Positions 49,580 through 58,692 of a DNA stretch of 64,000 nt are shown piece after piece. Origin of the DNA: JBFHRE01 sp041746105. Lineage in GTDB: Bacteria; Actinomycetota; Acidimicrobiia; Spongiisociales; ZC4RG35. The position numbers were made by a program, and so were the translations under genes. The notes under the pieces are model-generated. The model was not told the origin of the DNA. It worked only from the letters and a program-made list of their open reading frames with translations, and did no database searches. Position 1 is the first letter of the stretch, and every line of letters begins with the position of its first letter. The DNA is taken from NCBI GenBank assembly GCA_041746105.1, contig JBGTHP010000014.1:1-64000 (forward strand), read 5' to 3'.

Positions 49580-50716
49580 TCACCGAGGATTCCACGACCC
49601 CCATGCGACCAGAATCAACGCCGCCGAGGCCGCAATCCAAAATGCACCAACCATGCCGCTGCGCTCTGCGACCAAGCCGACGAGTGGCGGTCCGACCATG
49701 AGCGCCAACCGGGACGCACCCACAATCGCGCCGACCGCTTGACCAGAGTCGACATTCTCGACCGATGAGGCCACCGTGATCAGACCGGGAAACAACAATC
49801 CTGCTCCAAAACCTGCAAGACCGAAGCCGACGAGCGCCAGACCCGCGCTACCACCGGCTGCAATCAAGAGCATCCCGGCGAGTGCGGGAACCATCATCGC
49901 CGAGACTGCTCTTTTTGCACCCCAAATTGCGATCATCCGGTCCCCCAACAGCCTGGCCACGATCGCGCCGCCAAGCGCAATGGTCACCGCCAGCCCGGCG
50001 ATCGTGGCCCCGCCCTCGAACCTCTCTTCCATCGCCAGCGCACCCCAGTCGATCGGTATCGATTCCACCAACGTCCCGACGGTCGCGATCGATACTGCTC
50101 CCACCAGGAGCCGGACCGGGAACCGGCGTCGCTGTCCGTTGTCTCGAACGGGAGTCTCGGCCAGGTCGGCAGTGGCCAGGAACGCCAGGGCGGTAGTCGC
50201 CAGGGTCACCACAACTGCAAGAACGGGCAAGGAAACCAACGACGTCGTAGCCACCGATACCACAGAGAAAAACAGCACCCCTAGCGCCCACGAGGCGTGG
50301 AAGCGACTCATGAGTTGGTTTACTCGTCTGCGGTCTAGCTCGACTGCCGCCTGATTGGTGGCGACGTCGATGAGTCCGTCACAAAGCCCGAGGAGCGCAA
50401 AGCCGACAACCACGGCACCGGGAACAACTGCCACCGTCGCCACGATGCCGCCGACCGCCGCCAGGGTCAGGAAAAGGCGGAGGGTGTTTTTGGGGCCGTA
50501 ACGGCGAACGAGAGTGGGGGCATACACCGTCCCCACCAATGATCCACCTGATGCCACTCCGAAGATCACACCGAGTAGTCCAGGACCGATCTCGAGCCTC
50601 GCGACGAACTCGGGCAGTCGAGGAGCAACAACACCGAACAAGGCGCCATTGGCGACGAACAAAGCAACAATGGCGCGGATCTGGGGTCGATCCGCTGAGC
50701 TGACACCGATCGTCAT
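49580..50716 (-). CDS. MFS transporter, YbjJ/fucose-permease-like
   Basis: A 378-residue, about 12-helix major facilitator protein. Signatures are the N-terminal ALFVANGALFGVVAPRLPEF, APTLVRRYGPKNTLR (motif A region between helices 2 and 3), LGLCDGLIDVATNQAAVELDRR near helix 5 and GLAGFGAGLLFPGLITVASS in the C-half. The GxxDG...N-AVE pattern resembles the YbjJ-type group of efflux proteins. ATG 50716 overlaps the stop of the upstream exported-protein gene (TGATG), so the two are coupled. Substrate unknown. Confidence 0.85.
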   Translation of the reverse strand: MTIGVSSADRPQIRAIVALFVANGALFGVVAPRLPEFVARLEIGPGLLGVIFGVASGGSLVGTVYAPTLVRRYGPKNTLRLFLTLAAVGGIVATVAVVPGAVVVGFALLGLCDGLIDVATNQAAVELDRRRVNQLMSRFHASWALGVLFFSVVSVATTSLVSLPVLAVVVTLATTALAFLATADLAETPVRDNGQRRRFPVRLLVGAVSIATVGTLVESIPIDWGALAMEERFEGGATIAGLAVTIALGGAIVARLLGDRMIAIWGAKRAVSAMMVPALAGMLLIAAGGSAGLALVGFGLAGFGAGLLFPGLITVASSVENVDSGQAVGAIVGASRLALMVGPPLVGLVAERSGMVGAFWIAASAALILVAWGSWNPR

Positions 50717-51315
50717 CACGGCACCCATACCGGTCTGATCCGGCCCAACTCGCTGAAGTCTCGGCTCTCGGTGTCGGCTTCCGCCGGCAGCCACCAGACA
50801 TATATGCCGTCTGCCCTCAGGTATCCCGACAATGAGTGGCCGGCCATCCAGGTTCCAAGGGCCTCCCTCTCCTCCGCAAATCGAGAAGGGGTCGCATGGT
50901 CTGATCCCAGGATGAGAGGTGCAGAGGAGACAGCGCCGATGATCGTGCCACCCGGTCGAGTCCCCCCGGTTTCGAACACCACTCTGAGCTCATAGAAGCG
51001 ACCGGTGGTCAGGTCGCCGCCGCCCGTCAGGTTGACCGCGAACAAACAGGAGATCGCGGCGGAGGCAGCGTCTGTTTGTGCAGGATTGCAGGCAACAACC
51101 GAGCCCCCGGATTTTTCGACGATCATGACGTTGCCTTCGAGCACAACGCCAAGCGGAAGCGGCTCGACGAGAAATCCTCCGAGTTCTGGGCTCTCGAAGC
51201 CGGATATCGCCGGCGGAAGCTCATCACGGGCCGCAGCGACGGCCAGCGTCACCACCACAGCGGTGATGGTCAGGACCACAACCCCGAGGATCATCCATTT
51301 TCGGTTCACCATCAC
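50716..51315 (-). CDS. Exported or anchored protein of unknown function
   Basis: A 199-residue protein with an N-terminal hydrophobic helix after MMVNRKW (about 8-29), either a signal peptide or a membrane anchor, then a beta-rich domain with two Cys (near 76 and 90) that may be disulfide-linked outside the cell. A segment TGRFYELRVVFETGG and a late WWLPAEADTESRDF are notable but match no family I know. It is translated with the MFS gene, so the pair may form an export unit. It is divergent from the histidine kinase gene, 80 bases away. Confidence 0.65.
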   Translation of the reverse strand: MMVNRKWMILGVVVLTITAVVVTLAVAAARDELPPAISGFESPELGGFLVEPLPLGVVLEGNVMIVEKSGGSVVACNPAQTDAASAAISCLFAVNLTGGGDLTTGRFYELRVVFETGGTRPGGTIIGAVSSAPLILGSDHATPSRFAEEREALGTWMAGHSLSGYLRADGIYVWWLPAEADTESRDFSELGRIRPVWVP

Positions 51316-51395
51316 GATGGAGACAACCTAGGGAACAGGACCGATCTTCCGATGCGACCAAGACCCTTGTATCAAGCTCGCGGCCTAATCAACCG

Positions 51396-53054
51396 ATGAA
51401 ATCAGCCGACAGGAGAACTGCACAACCGAGTCACGAGTCAATGAACAACCAGCCTTCGAACCGAAAATCGACCTTCGAGGACTTTCTCGGGGGTGGGGAA
51501 CTGATTGCCAGTCTCCAGATCCCTGGCCTATTGCGCCTTGTGGACTGGCTGCGAGTTGGTATTTACCTCAGTGCACCCTTCCTCGCTTTGCCCTTTTCTG
51601 TGTCAACGGAACATTCGGCGATCATGTTCATCGCCGCCGTCGCCTGCGTGGTTCCGGCGATGGTGAGGCTTGTCAAAAAAGATCACAGCCGGGTGAATCT
51701 GGCAGTTGCATGGGACTTCATCCTCGTCACCGCAACTGCCGCCATACTCAACGCCAGCTATGGCGGAGCGGTCATCACCGTTCTTGCCCTGGCTGCAATC
51801 AACATTCTGCTCTATCACAGCAATCGGTACTGGCTAGGTGTCATTGCAGCGATCTCGCTCCCGTGGGGTTTTCTGATGTGGTACCTGCGCGACTCGTTCT
51901 TCCCCCAGGCGGGTATCCCGCTCTCGGTTTATGCCCCGCTTGTCGCCGTGTACGTCGTGATTCTGGCGATCGGTGTAATTGGCTACCGATCCATCCATCG
52001 GGGTCCCGACAAAACAGAAGTCCACCTGGCGAACGCCCTCGACGTTGCACCTCTCGCCGTGGCGGTGCTCGATCGCAGCGGGCATGTGGTCGAAAGGGCC
52101 GGCGACGGTACGGTTCTGCCTGGGCTCCAGGTCGGCGTCCTTGCGGAGGACGCGATACCCAAATATCAGGCGCTGGAGATGATCGGCAAGGCCATGCGAG
52201 GAGAGCGAGCCGAAGGAGTAGTCCAAGTCGACGGGCGGACGGTTCGCGTGAAGATGTCGACGATTGAGCGCAACGGCGCCATCAGCGCTTTTGCAGTGAG
52301 CGCCTTTGATGTGACGGAGCAGGAGGACGCCAGACGACGCCTTGTCGCCACGGTCGAGGCAAAAGACGAGTTCATCGCATCGGTGAGCCACGAGCTGAGA
52401 ACTCCGCTCACGTCGGTGGTTGGATTCGCCGGCGCCGCCCTCGACGGCCTCGACGCCATGACCAAACCCGAGCTTGGAGAATTGTTGGGTTATATCGCCT
52501 CGGAGGCGAAAGACGCCGCGTACATGATCGAAGACCTCTTGGTGTCGGCGAGGGCGGAGAACAAGACCATCTCCATTCGTCCCGAGGTGGTCGACCTGCA
52601 CCAGTTGGTGGAGGCAACCCTCAACGGACTTCCCCAGATATCTGCTGTCAACCAGGTCGAAGAGGTTCAGGGGATCGCGGACCCGCATCGGCTCAAACAG
52701 GTCGTCCGAAATCTGCTGACAAATGCGCAGCGGTATGGAGGCGACAGCATTTCTGTTGTCTCTTCACGCGACGACGGTCGGGTGTCGATCCATGTTCGTG
52801 ACTCCGGCGACGAAATCGACCCAGAGATGCAAAAGTCGATGTTCGAGCCGTTCGTTCGAAACGACAAGAACGGCGGTCATTCCCATTCGGTCGGACTCGG
52901 GTTGACCGTTTCTTCGCAACTGGTGGCGCTGATGGGTGGAACACTCACCTACGCCCACCGTGCCGGTTGGAGCGAGTTCACGATCACGCTGAGCGAACCG
53001 ACTCCGGATCCTTTCGTCCCTGAGTCGGTCCACACCGGCAACGCCGCCCACTGA
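51396..53054 (+). CDS. Membrane sensor histidine kinase, orphan
   Basis: A 552-residue kinase. Order: about five to six membrane helices (about 50-200), a PAS-like domain (about 208-310, beginning LANALDVAPLAVAVLDRSG), HisKA with phospho-acceptor His in FIASVSHELRTPLTSVVGF, and HATPase_c with the N box HRLKQVVRNLLTNAQRYGG, G1 as DSGDEIDPEM and G2 GLGLTVSSQL. No response regulator lies next to it; two regulators lie elsewhere in the window. ATG 51396 is the longest start, ATG 51441 an alternative; neither has a clear ribosome-binding site. Confidence 0.92.
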   Translation: MKSADRRTAQPSHESMNNQPSNRKSTFEDFLGGGELIASLQIPGLLRLVDWLRVGIYLSAPFLALPFSVSTEHSAIMFIAAVACVVPAMVRLVKKDHSRVNLAVAWDFILVTATAAILNASYGGAVITVLALAAINILLYHSNRYWLGVIAAISLPWGFLMWYLRDSFFPQAGIPLSVYAPLVAVYVVILAIGVIGYRSIHRGPDKTEVHLANALDVAPLAVAVLDRSGHVVERAGDGTVLPGLQVGVLAEDAIPKYQALEMIGKAMRGERAEGVVQVDGRTVRVKMSTIERNGAISAFAVSAFDVTEQEDARRRLVATVEAKDEFIASVSHELRTPLTSVVGFAGAALDGLDAMTKPELGELLGYIASEAKDAAYMIEDLLVSARAENKTISIRPEVVDLHQLVEATLNGLPQISAVNQVEEVQGIADPHRLKQVVRNLLTNAQRYGGDSISVVSSRDDGRVSIHVRDSGDEIDPEMQKSMFEPFVRNDKNGGHSHSVGLGLTVSSQLVALMGGTLTYAHRAGWSEFTITLSEPTPDPFVPESVHTGNAAH

Positions 53055-53211
53055 TCCCTCGGCGATCAAGGGTTGGTCGGCGTTTGGCATTCATTCCTTG
53101 TGCGAGCCGAGCGAGTGTTGGGTGAGGTGGATCGGCCCCCGACACCAGGGGTCCGGGTCTGATGCCACCATGTGGCCACATCCATCGCCCTCGCCATCTG
53201 AACCAGCAAAT

Positions 53212-53237
53212 GAGGACCGCCCCGAAGGGCGGTCCTC
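53212..53237 (-). terminator. Terminator of tmRNA
   Basis: GAGGACCGCCC (53212-53222) pairs perfectly with GGGCGGTCCTC (53227-53237). Read on the minus strand the loop is the stable TTCG tetraloop, and the hairpin starts 7 bases beyond the tmRNA 3' end, followed by ATTTG. It is a clear factor-independent terminator candidate despite the short T run. Confidence 0.75.
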
Positions 53238-53243
53238 GATGGG

Positions 53244-53601
53244 TGGAGGTGCGGGGAGTCGAACCCCGGTCCGTTGAGCCTTCCACGCCGGCATCTCCGA
53301 GCGCAGCCATCAGCAAGTATTTCGGTCTCGGGGCGCTGTTGGCACGTGATCCCTCGACCTACTTCGGAATCGTCTTAGCTCGTAGTCCCGACCCCTACGA
53401 GAGCGTCCTGCATTGCGGCGCCCGGATCCGGCGAGGCAGGCACCCTCCGGGCGGACGGGCTGTTACTGGTTTTTAATCAGGCAGCCAGTGCGAAGTTGTC
53501 TTCGGCACTTGTGTTTGTTTCCCGGTTCTTTAACGAGGACTCCGGGGACCTCGGCTCGCTTCCGGCGCTTCGACACTCAACGTCGAAACCAGTACACCCC
53601 C
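53244..53601 (-). ncRNA. ssrA: tmRNA (ssrA)
   Basis: Transfer-messenger RNA rescuing stalled ribosomes with SmpB. The minus-strand 5' end GGGGGTGTACTGGTTTCGAC pairs with the 3' acceptor CACCTCC, and the 3' part has the T-arm CGGGGTTCGACTCCCCG. The tag frame ends AAC ACA AGT GCC GAA GAC AAC, then TTC GCA CTG GCT GCC TGA, giving NTSAEDNFALAA, the ALAA end recognised by ClpXP. The stop is at 53477-53479. The codon where translation resumes is unclear: in-frame codons upstream are ACA, not the usual Ala GCN. CCA is not encoded. smpB lies 0.5 kb away; the mature length is about 358 bases. Confidence 0.92.
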
Positions 53602-53703
53602 AATTGGGTACTAGTCATTCTAGATCAACACTTGGGATAGCTGCTGTGAAAGGTTGCCGACCAGCTACAGTGAGTGAGATAGTCGTCACATAGAGTGGTA
53701 TAG

Positions 53704-54129
53704 ATGCAAATCGACGGATTGACTGGACTTCTGGAGTTCGTCAAAAACCTGAACATCAAAGAATCGGTGGCCGTGCTCAGCATGGCTGGATCTCTGGCAG
53801 TGGGCGCGGCCGTGGCCAACCCCGGTGCGGACAAGTCTCCGTCCCAGATCGAGCGAATGTATGGAGCACAAGACGACGACGCTGTCGACCTCGGTGTTGT
53901 CACGACCGACCCTGAATCCGAGGTTGAGTCATCAACCAAAGACGAATCCAAAGCCGAAAAGGACCAGGCCGAGGGCGGCGATGACGACGCAGACGAGAAC
54001 GATGAAGATGACGGAGACGACCACGACGAGGGCAGCGACGACGGGGTTGAAAACGGCGGGAAAAAAGACGATAAGGGATCCGGCCAAAAGGGGAACAGCG
54101 GGAAGAACGGCGGCGGAGACGACGACTGA
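53704..54129 (+). CDS. Acidic low-complexity protein, unknown
   Basis: A 141-residue frame from ATG 53704. The first 45 residues include a helix (NLNIKESVAVLSMAGSLAVGAAVA, in two parts about 15-38), after which the chain is an acidic, disordered Asp/Glu/Gly/Lys tail (about 72-141). There is no clear ribosome-binding site. It may be a membrane-associated protein with an acidic tail. Codon usage is regular, so I keep it. It sits between tmRNA (divergent) and smpB (convergent, 3 bases between stops). Confidence 0.45.
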   Translation: MQIDGLTGLLEFVKNLNIKESVAVLSMAGSLAVGAAVANPGADKSPSQIERMYGAQDDDAVDLGVVTTDPESEVESSTKDESKAEKDQAEGGDDDADENDEDDGDDHDEGSDDGVENGGKKDDKGSGQKGNSGKNGGGDDD

Positions 54130-54132
54130 AAT

Positions 54133-54579
54133 TCAGCGGGTGCGACGTACCGCCCGATCCATCTCCCTGCGCTGCTCACGCTCTTTGATGCTCTGACGCT
54201 TGTCGATGCTGCGTTTTCCGCGTCCCAGCCCCAGCTCAACCTTGACCCTGCCTTCTTTGAAATAAAGCTTCATCGGGACCAGCGTCAAGCCTTTTTCGGC
54301 CAGCTGCGAGGCCATTCGATCGATCTCACGCCGGTGCATCAGCAGTTTTCTCATACGAGTCGGGTCGTGGCCTCCTTCCCGTGAAAACGAATGTGGTCCG
54401 ATGTATAGGCCGTGGATATAGAGCTGGCCCCTCTGGATGAGGGCATAAGCATCGGCGAGGTTCGATTTCCCCTCGCGGAGGCTTTTGACCTCTGATCCCA
54501 CCAATACGATTCCGGCTTCGAAACGCTCGAGAATCTCGTAGTCGTAGGTGGACCGTCGGTTGGAGGCGATGATCTTCAT
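54133..54579 (-). CDS. smpB: SsrA-binding protein SmpB
   Basis: Binds the tRNA-like domain of tmRNA and takes it to stalled ribosomes. The 148-residue protein has NRRSTYDYEILERFEAGIVL, GSEVKSLREGKSNLADAYA, the PTRMRKLLMHRREI segment, and a basic C-terminal tail (GRGKRSIDKRQSIKEREQ) that enters the mRNA channel. ATG 54579 overlaps the stop of the M23 gene (TGATG). ftsE-ftsX-M23-smpB forms one run. Confidence 0.96.
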   Translation of the reverse strand: MKIIASNRRSTYDYEILERFEAGIVLVGSEVKSLREGKSNLADAYALIQRGQLYIHGLYIGPHSFSREGGHDPTRMRKLLMHRREIDRMASQLAEKGLTLVPMKLYFKEGRVKVELGLGRGKRSIDKRQSIKEREQRREMDRAVRRTR

Positions 54580-55769
54580 CAGCCGAGATATTTCATCGGA
54601 TCGACCGGTGTCCCGTTCTCCCTTGTCTCGAAATGGAGATGGGGCCCAGTGCAGAATCCCGTGCAGCCGACGTATCCGATCACCTGTCCGGACCCAACCG
54701 ATTCGCCGACCGAGACCGAAATCGTTGATTGGTGTGCATAAAGAGTGGCCAGACCACCTCCATGGTCGATGACCACGGCGTTCCCGTAGCCGCCGTAGGG
54801 ACCTGCAATCAAAACGGTGCCGCCGCTCGCCGCCCAGATCGGAGTTCCGGAGGAGGCTGCGATATCGATGCCGGTGTGAAGCTTTTTTGTGCCGAAGATG
54901 GGGTGAATGCGGTAACCGAACGAGGAACTCACCCAGCCAGAGACGGGCCATGAGAGCACGCCTGGCCTGGTTCCGCCAGAAGATTGTTTGGCGGCTATCT
55001 CCTTCTGCAGCCGTGCTGCGTCCGCCTCGAGGCCATCCTTGTGTTCTTCGAACTCGGCGATATCCGATCTGATCGCGGCCAGTAGCGACTCGACGTCGGC
55101 GAGTTCTGCCTCTGCCTGCTCACGGAGCGTCTCCATCTCGGCAAGCTCGACCACCAAGACCGCCTTTTGTTCGTTGAGACCGGCGAGCTCGGCCTTGACC
55201 TGTTGCCGGCTATCGCCGACCTCCTCCCGCTGGCGTTCTTCGTCCTGTTTCAGGATGGCAAACGCATCGAGAAGGTCCTCGTTGATCCCCGCCATCCGAT
55301 CTACGTAGGCCAGTCCTAGGGCCACATCCCCGGCGTCGGCGATCGAGAACATCACGGCGCTGCCAGAAGCGGTCGATGCGCTCATATACATCTGGATCGC
55401 CTGGATCTGGAGGTCGTTTTCGGTGGCTGCAAGGTTGGCCCTGGTAGCCGCGAGCTGGCTCTCGATCTGGCGAAGGTGTTGAGTCAACTCCTCGACGCGA
55501 GCCTCCGCCACCGCCATTTCTGCTTGTTTGGAGTCGACCCTCGACTGGGCCTCGATCACAACCGCCAGAGATGCCTCGAGGCGCTGCTGGGCGTCGGCCA
55601 GCTGTTCACCGACCTTCCGGCTCTCGGCTTTCGAATTGTCAATCTGCGACTCGAGCGCGGCGATCTCCTTGCGAACCTCGTCGAGATCGGCGCTCGGATC
55701 GTGGGCGGTGGCCGGCAACCCGACGGTGAAGAGCAGGATCGTCATCAGAAGACCCAGCCTTTTCGTCAT
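54579..55769 (-). CDS. Coiled-coil M23 peptidase (EnvC/RipC-like)
   Basis: A 396-residue secreted cell-wall hydrolase or hydrolase activator. Order: signal peptide (1-22), long coiled coil in two blocks (about 25-125 and 165-262) and a LytM/M23 domain (about 275-396) with intact metal motifs H298/D302 (HTGID) and H377-L-H379 (HLHFE). FtsEX drives such coiled-coil proteins (EnvC in E. coli, RipC in mycobacteria) to open the septal wall. Position directly after ftsX, with ATGA overlap, fits the FtsEX partner role. Unlike EnvC, its active-site ligands are kept, so it may cut peptidoglycan itself. Confidence 0.9.
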   Translation of the reverse strand: MTKRLGLLMTILLFTVGLPATAHDPSADLDEVRKEIAALESQIDNSKAESRKVGEQLADAQQRLEASLAVVIEAQSRVDSKQAEMAVAEARVEELTQHLRQIESQLAATRANLAATENDLQIQAIQMYMSASTASGSAVMFSIADAGDVALGLAYVDRMAGINEDLLDAFAILKQDEERQREEVGDSRQQVKAELAGLNEQKAVLVVELAEMETLREQAEAELADVESLLAAIRSDIAEFEEHKDGLEADAARLQKEIAAKQSSGGTRPGVLSWPVSGWVSSSFGYRIHPIFGTKKLHTGIDIAASSGTPIWAASGGTVLIAGPYGGYGNAVVIDHGGGLATLYAHQSTISVSVGESVGSGQVIGYVGCTGFCTGPHLHFETRENGTPVDPMKYLG

Positions 55770-56686
55770 GCAGCACCTGCCACCTTGCCGCCGTCGGCCT
55801 CTCTCAGATACCGACTCAAACCGATCAGTGACCCAATCACGCCTGCCGCCGCGCCAAAGAGGACAAAGGCGATACCCCACCTGAGGAAGAAGCTCGGCGG
55901 TATGTCAAAAGTGAACAGCAACAACACCGAGGCGCCGGTCGATGCGAGATTGCGGAAGATCACCCACACCGACAGAACTGCGATGAATGCACCCACCACT
56001 CCCTCGATCAAACCCTCCAGGAGGAACGGAATTCGAATGAACCAGTTGGAAGCACCGACCAGTTTCATGATCGAAACCTCGTCCCGCCGCGCATAGATTG
56101 CCATCCGGATGGTGTTCGATATGAGGATCACGGCGGCAGTGCCAAGGACCAAAGCAAGCCCCAGCCCAAACAAGCGGAGGCCCCGCGACAAGTTTGAGAG
56201 TTGATCGATCTGGTCGCCCAACGTCGTGACCCTCATGAACGCAGGCAACGCCTGGAGCCGGAATTGCACGTCACGCCATGAATCTATGTCAACGAGTTTT
56301 ATCCGGACGCTCGAAGGTATCGAGGTCGGGTCGACCTCGGCGACGAAGTCGGGCCGGTCGGCGAACAGCTGCTGGAACTCGACGTATGCAGCCGGTTTGT
56401 CGACGTAACTGACTTCTTTTATCTCGTCCCACTCCGAAACCTCGCTGACGAGACCCAGTTGTTCGTCGGCCGAAAGCCCGCCGTCCACCTCCTCCTTGAA
56501 GAAGGCGATGACGTGGGTTCCGTCCTGCCAGGCCAAAGTGTTGATCCTCAACATCTCATTGAGGGCGATGGCGCCGAATGCGAGCCCCATCGAGAGAAAG
56601 ACGGCGAGCACGGCCCCCACCACCACCAGCGCATTTCGCCGGAGGTTGACCAGGGCCTCGCGGAGAAGGAAGGAAAGCCGGCTCAT
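55766..56686 (-). CDS. ftsX: Cell division protein FtsX
   Basis: The membrane half of the FtsEX complex. The 306-residue protein has an N-terminal cytoplasmic start, helix 1 (about 18-40), an extracellular loop (about 45-165), then three helices (about 170-195, 220-245, 270-292), the FtsX layout. Its start overlaps the ftsE stop and its stop overlaps the M23 gene, so all three are coupled. The extracellular loop would contact the coiled coil. Confidence 0.95.
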   Translation of the reverse strand: MSRLSFLLREALVNLRRNALVVVGAVLAVFLSMGLAFGAIALNEMLRINTLAWQDGTHVIAFFKEEVDGGLSADEQLGLVSEVSEWDEIKEVSYVDKPAAYVEFQQLFADRPDFVAEVDPTSIPSSVRIKLVDIDSWRDVQFRLQALPAFMRVTTLGDQIDQLSNLSRGLRLFGLGLALVLGTAAVILISNTIRMAIYARRDEVSIMKLVGASNWFIRIPFLLEGLIEGVVGAFIAVLSVWVIFRNLASTGASVLLLFTFDIPPSFFLRWGIAFVLFGAAAGVIGSLIGLSRYLREADGGKVAGAA

Positions 56687-57462
56687 TCGCTCTCGAGGTC
56701 CAGGCCGTCGTCCACGACCGCTTCTTCGAGGTCATCTCCAACGATGTCGGCTTCTGATCCGTTGGCTGGGTCGCCGCTCCAGGCAGATTCGTATCGGCCT
56801 GTCGCCTGATCGCGCACGATCTTGCCCTTGTCGATCGCGACCACTCTTCGCTGCATCGCGTCAACGATGGCGTGATCGTGGGTCGCCATGACGATCGTTG
56901 TCCCCGTCCGGTTGATTCGATCGAGCAGTTTCATGATGCCGACCGAGGTCGCAGGATCAAGGTTTCCGGTCGGTTCGTCGGCGAGAAGAATTGGTGCACG
57001 GTTGACGAAGGCGCGTGCAATCGAAACGCGTTGCTGCTCGCCTCCTGACAACTGGCGCGGGAACCGTTCGTGCTTGTCCCCCAGCCCAACCAGGTCAAGG
57101 ACCTGCTCTACCTGAGTTTTGATCACTCCGCGGGGGCGTCCCAAAACTTCGAGAGCGAACGCAACGTTTTCCGCCACGGTCTTGTTGGGAAGCAGTTTGA
57201 AATCCTGAAACACCGTCCCGATCGAGCGGCGCAGATACGGCACCTTCCAGTCGGGCAGCTTGGTGATGTCCTTTCCTGCGACCCACAAATTCCCTCGGGT
57301 CACGGGCTCCTGGCGGAGCATCAGTCGGATCAGGGTCGATTTTCCGGATCCCGACGCTCCGACGAGGAACACAAACTCCCCCCGTTGGATGTCGAGGGAG
57401 ACGTCACGGGCGGCAACTGTGCCACCCTCATAAACCTTGGTTACGTCTTGGAGACGGATCAT
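56683..57462 (-). CDS. ftsE: Cell division ATP-binding protein FtsE
   Basis: The ATPase of FtsEX. The 259-residue protein has Walker A GASGSGKSTLIRLMLRQ, Q-loop, the ABC signature LSGGEQQRVSIARA, Walker B ILLADEPTGNLDP and the switch His in ATHDHAIVD. After the ABC core there is an acidic C-terminal tail (about 228-259, NGSEADIVGDDLEE) beyond the usual FtsE length of about 222-230. It follows prfB with a 99-base gap that may hold its promoter. Confidence 0.95.
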   Translation of the reverse strand: MIRLQDVTKVYEGGTVAARDVSLDIQRGEFVFLVGASGSGKSTLIRLMLRQEPVTRGNLWVAGKDITKLPDWKVPYLRRSIGTVFQDFKLLPNKTVAENVAFALEVLGRPRGVIKTQVEQVLDLVGLGDKHERFPRQLSGGEQQRVSIARAFVNRAPILLADEPTGNLDPATSVGIMKLLDRINRTGTTIVMATHDHAIVDAMQRRVVAIDKGKIVRDQATGRYESAWSGDPANGSEADIVGDDLEEAVVDDGLDLESE

Positions 57463-57561
57463 GGATGACCCTCCGAATCGTCGGCCGCTCTGGCAAGCGA
57501 CAGGCGCGAAAAACTACAGAATGAACAACAGGAGGCTACCAGCGGGCATCGGCAACCCAGT

Positions 57562-58683
57562 TCAATCGGCGTCGCCGGCCGCCTCGTGGTTGGCTCTTCT
57601 CCACCGCAGATACCCCTCGACCAGGTCGTCGAGATCACCGTCGAGCACGGCTCCGACGTTGCCGATTTCGGTATCGGTCCTCAGGTCTTTCACCATCTGA
57701 TAAGGCTGGAGCACATAAGAACGAATCTGGCGTCCCCAGGCGGCGTCACCCTGCTCCCCCCTGATCTCATTAAGATGGGCTGCCTGCTCCTCGCGTTGAC
57801 GTTGCGCCAACTTGGCCTTCAACATCGTCATCGCCTTGGCCCGATTCTGCAGCTGGGATCGCTCGTTTTGGCAGGAGGTGACGATTCCGGTCGGAAGGTG
57901 AGTGATCCGCACTGCCGAGTCGGTCGTGTTGACATGCTGGCCCCCGGCGCCCTGGGAGCGGAAGGTGTCTATCCGCAGATCTTCGTCGCGGATGTCCAAG
58001 TCGATCGCGTCACCGAGATCCGGGACGATGTCCACTCCGGCAAAAGAGGTGTGGCGGCGGGCGTTGGAATCGAATGGACTGATCCTGACCAAACGGTGGG
58101 TCCCCCTCTCCGACTCTACGGTGCCGTAGGCGTTGGCACCCTCGATCGTCATCGTCGCTGATTTGTAACCCGCTTCTTCCCCTTCAGTGATGTCGTCGAT
58201 GCTCACCGCAAAACCCTTGGATGTGAGGTAGCGCTCGTACATCCGAAAGAGCATCTCGGCCCAGTCCGCTGCATCGACTCCGCCGGCTCCGGCGTAGACG
58301 GTGAGGATGGCGGTGTGATCGTCATACTCACCGAAGTACAAAGACTCGAGCTCGAGCCGATGGAGTTCCTGATCGATCCTGGCGACCTCGGCACGCGCCT
58401 CGGCGATCGAATCCTCGTCGGCGAAACCCACGAGGACGTCGGCGTCATCCAGACCCGCTTCGAGTCCGCTGATCAGGTCGAAAATCTGTTCATAGCGATT
58501 CAGTTTCTGGGTGATCTGGCGGGCACGATTGGGATCGTTCCAGAGGTCGGTCGAGCCGGCCATCTCTCGCAACTCGTCGAGCTCGGTGGCTTTGTGGTCG
58601 ACGTCGAGAAATCCGCGAGCGTCTGCGAGGCGTTTTCGCAACTCGGGCAGCATCGTTTTCGGATCGACTTCGTCGAAGGCCAT
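57562..58683 (-). CDS. prfB: Peptide chain release factor 2
   Basis: Recognises UAA and UGA stop codons. In 373 residues: helical domain 1, the RF2 stop-recognition tripeptide SPF in RISPFDSNARRHTS, GGQ in SQGAGGQHVNTTDSAVRITH and the C-terminal helices. The region around residue 25 (ARGFLDVDHK) is continuous, with no in-frame stop, so there is no programmed +1 frameshift as in E. coli. ATG 58683 lies 9 bases after the secA stop. Confidence 0.96.
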   Translation of the reverse strand: MAFDEVDPKTMLPELRKRLADARGFLDVDHKATELDELREMAGSTDLWNDPNRARQITQKLNRYEQIFDLISGLEAGLDDADVLVGFADEDSIAEARAEVARIDQELHRLELESLYFGEYDDHTAILTVYAGAGGVDAADWAEMLFRMYERYLTSKGFAVSIDDITEGEEAGYKSATMTIEGANAYGTVESERGTHRLVRISPFDSNARRHTSFAGVDIVPDLGDAIDLDIRDEDLRIDTFRSQGAGGQHVNTTDSAVRITHLPTGIVTSCQNERSQLQNRAKAMTMLKAKLAQRQREEQAAHLNEIRGEQGDAAWGRQIRSYVLQPYQMVKDLRTDTEIGNVGAVLDGDLDDLVEGYLRWRRANHEAAGDAD

Positions 58684-58692
58684 GGCCGGACG

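Noticed and set aside
57562..58683. Programmed +1 frameshift in prfB
   Set aside because: The reading frame is continuous through the ARGFLDVD region with no in-frame stop; no slip site.
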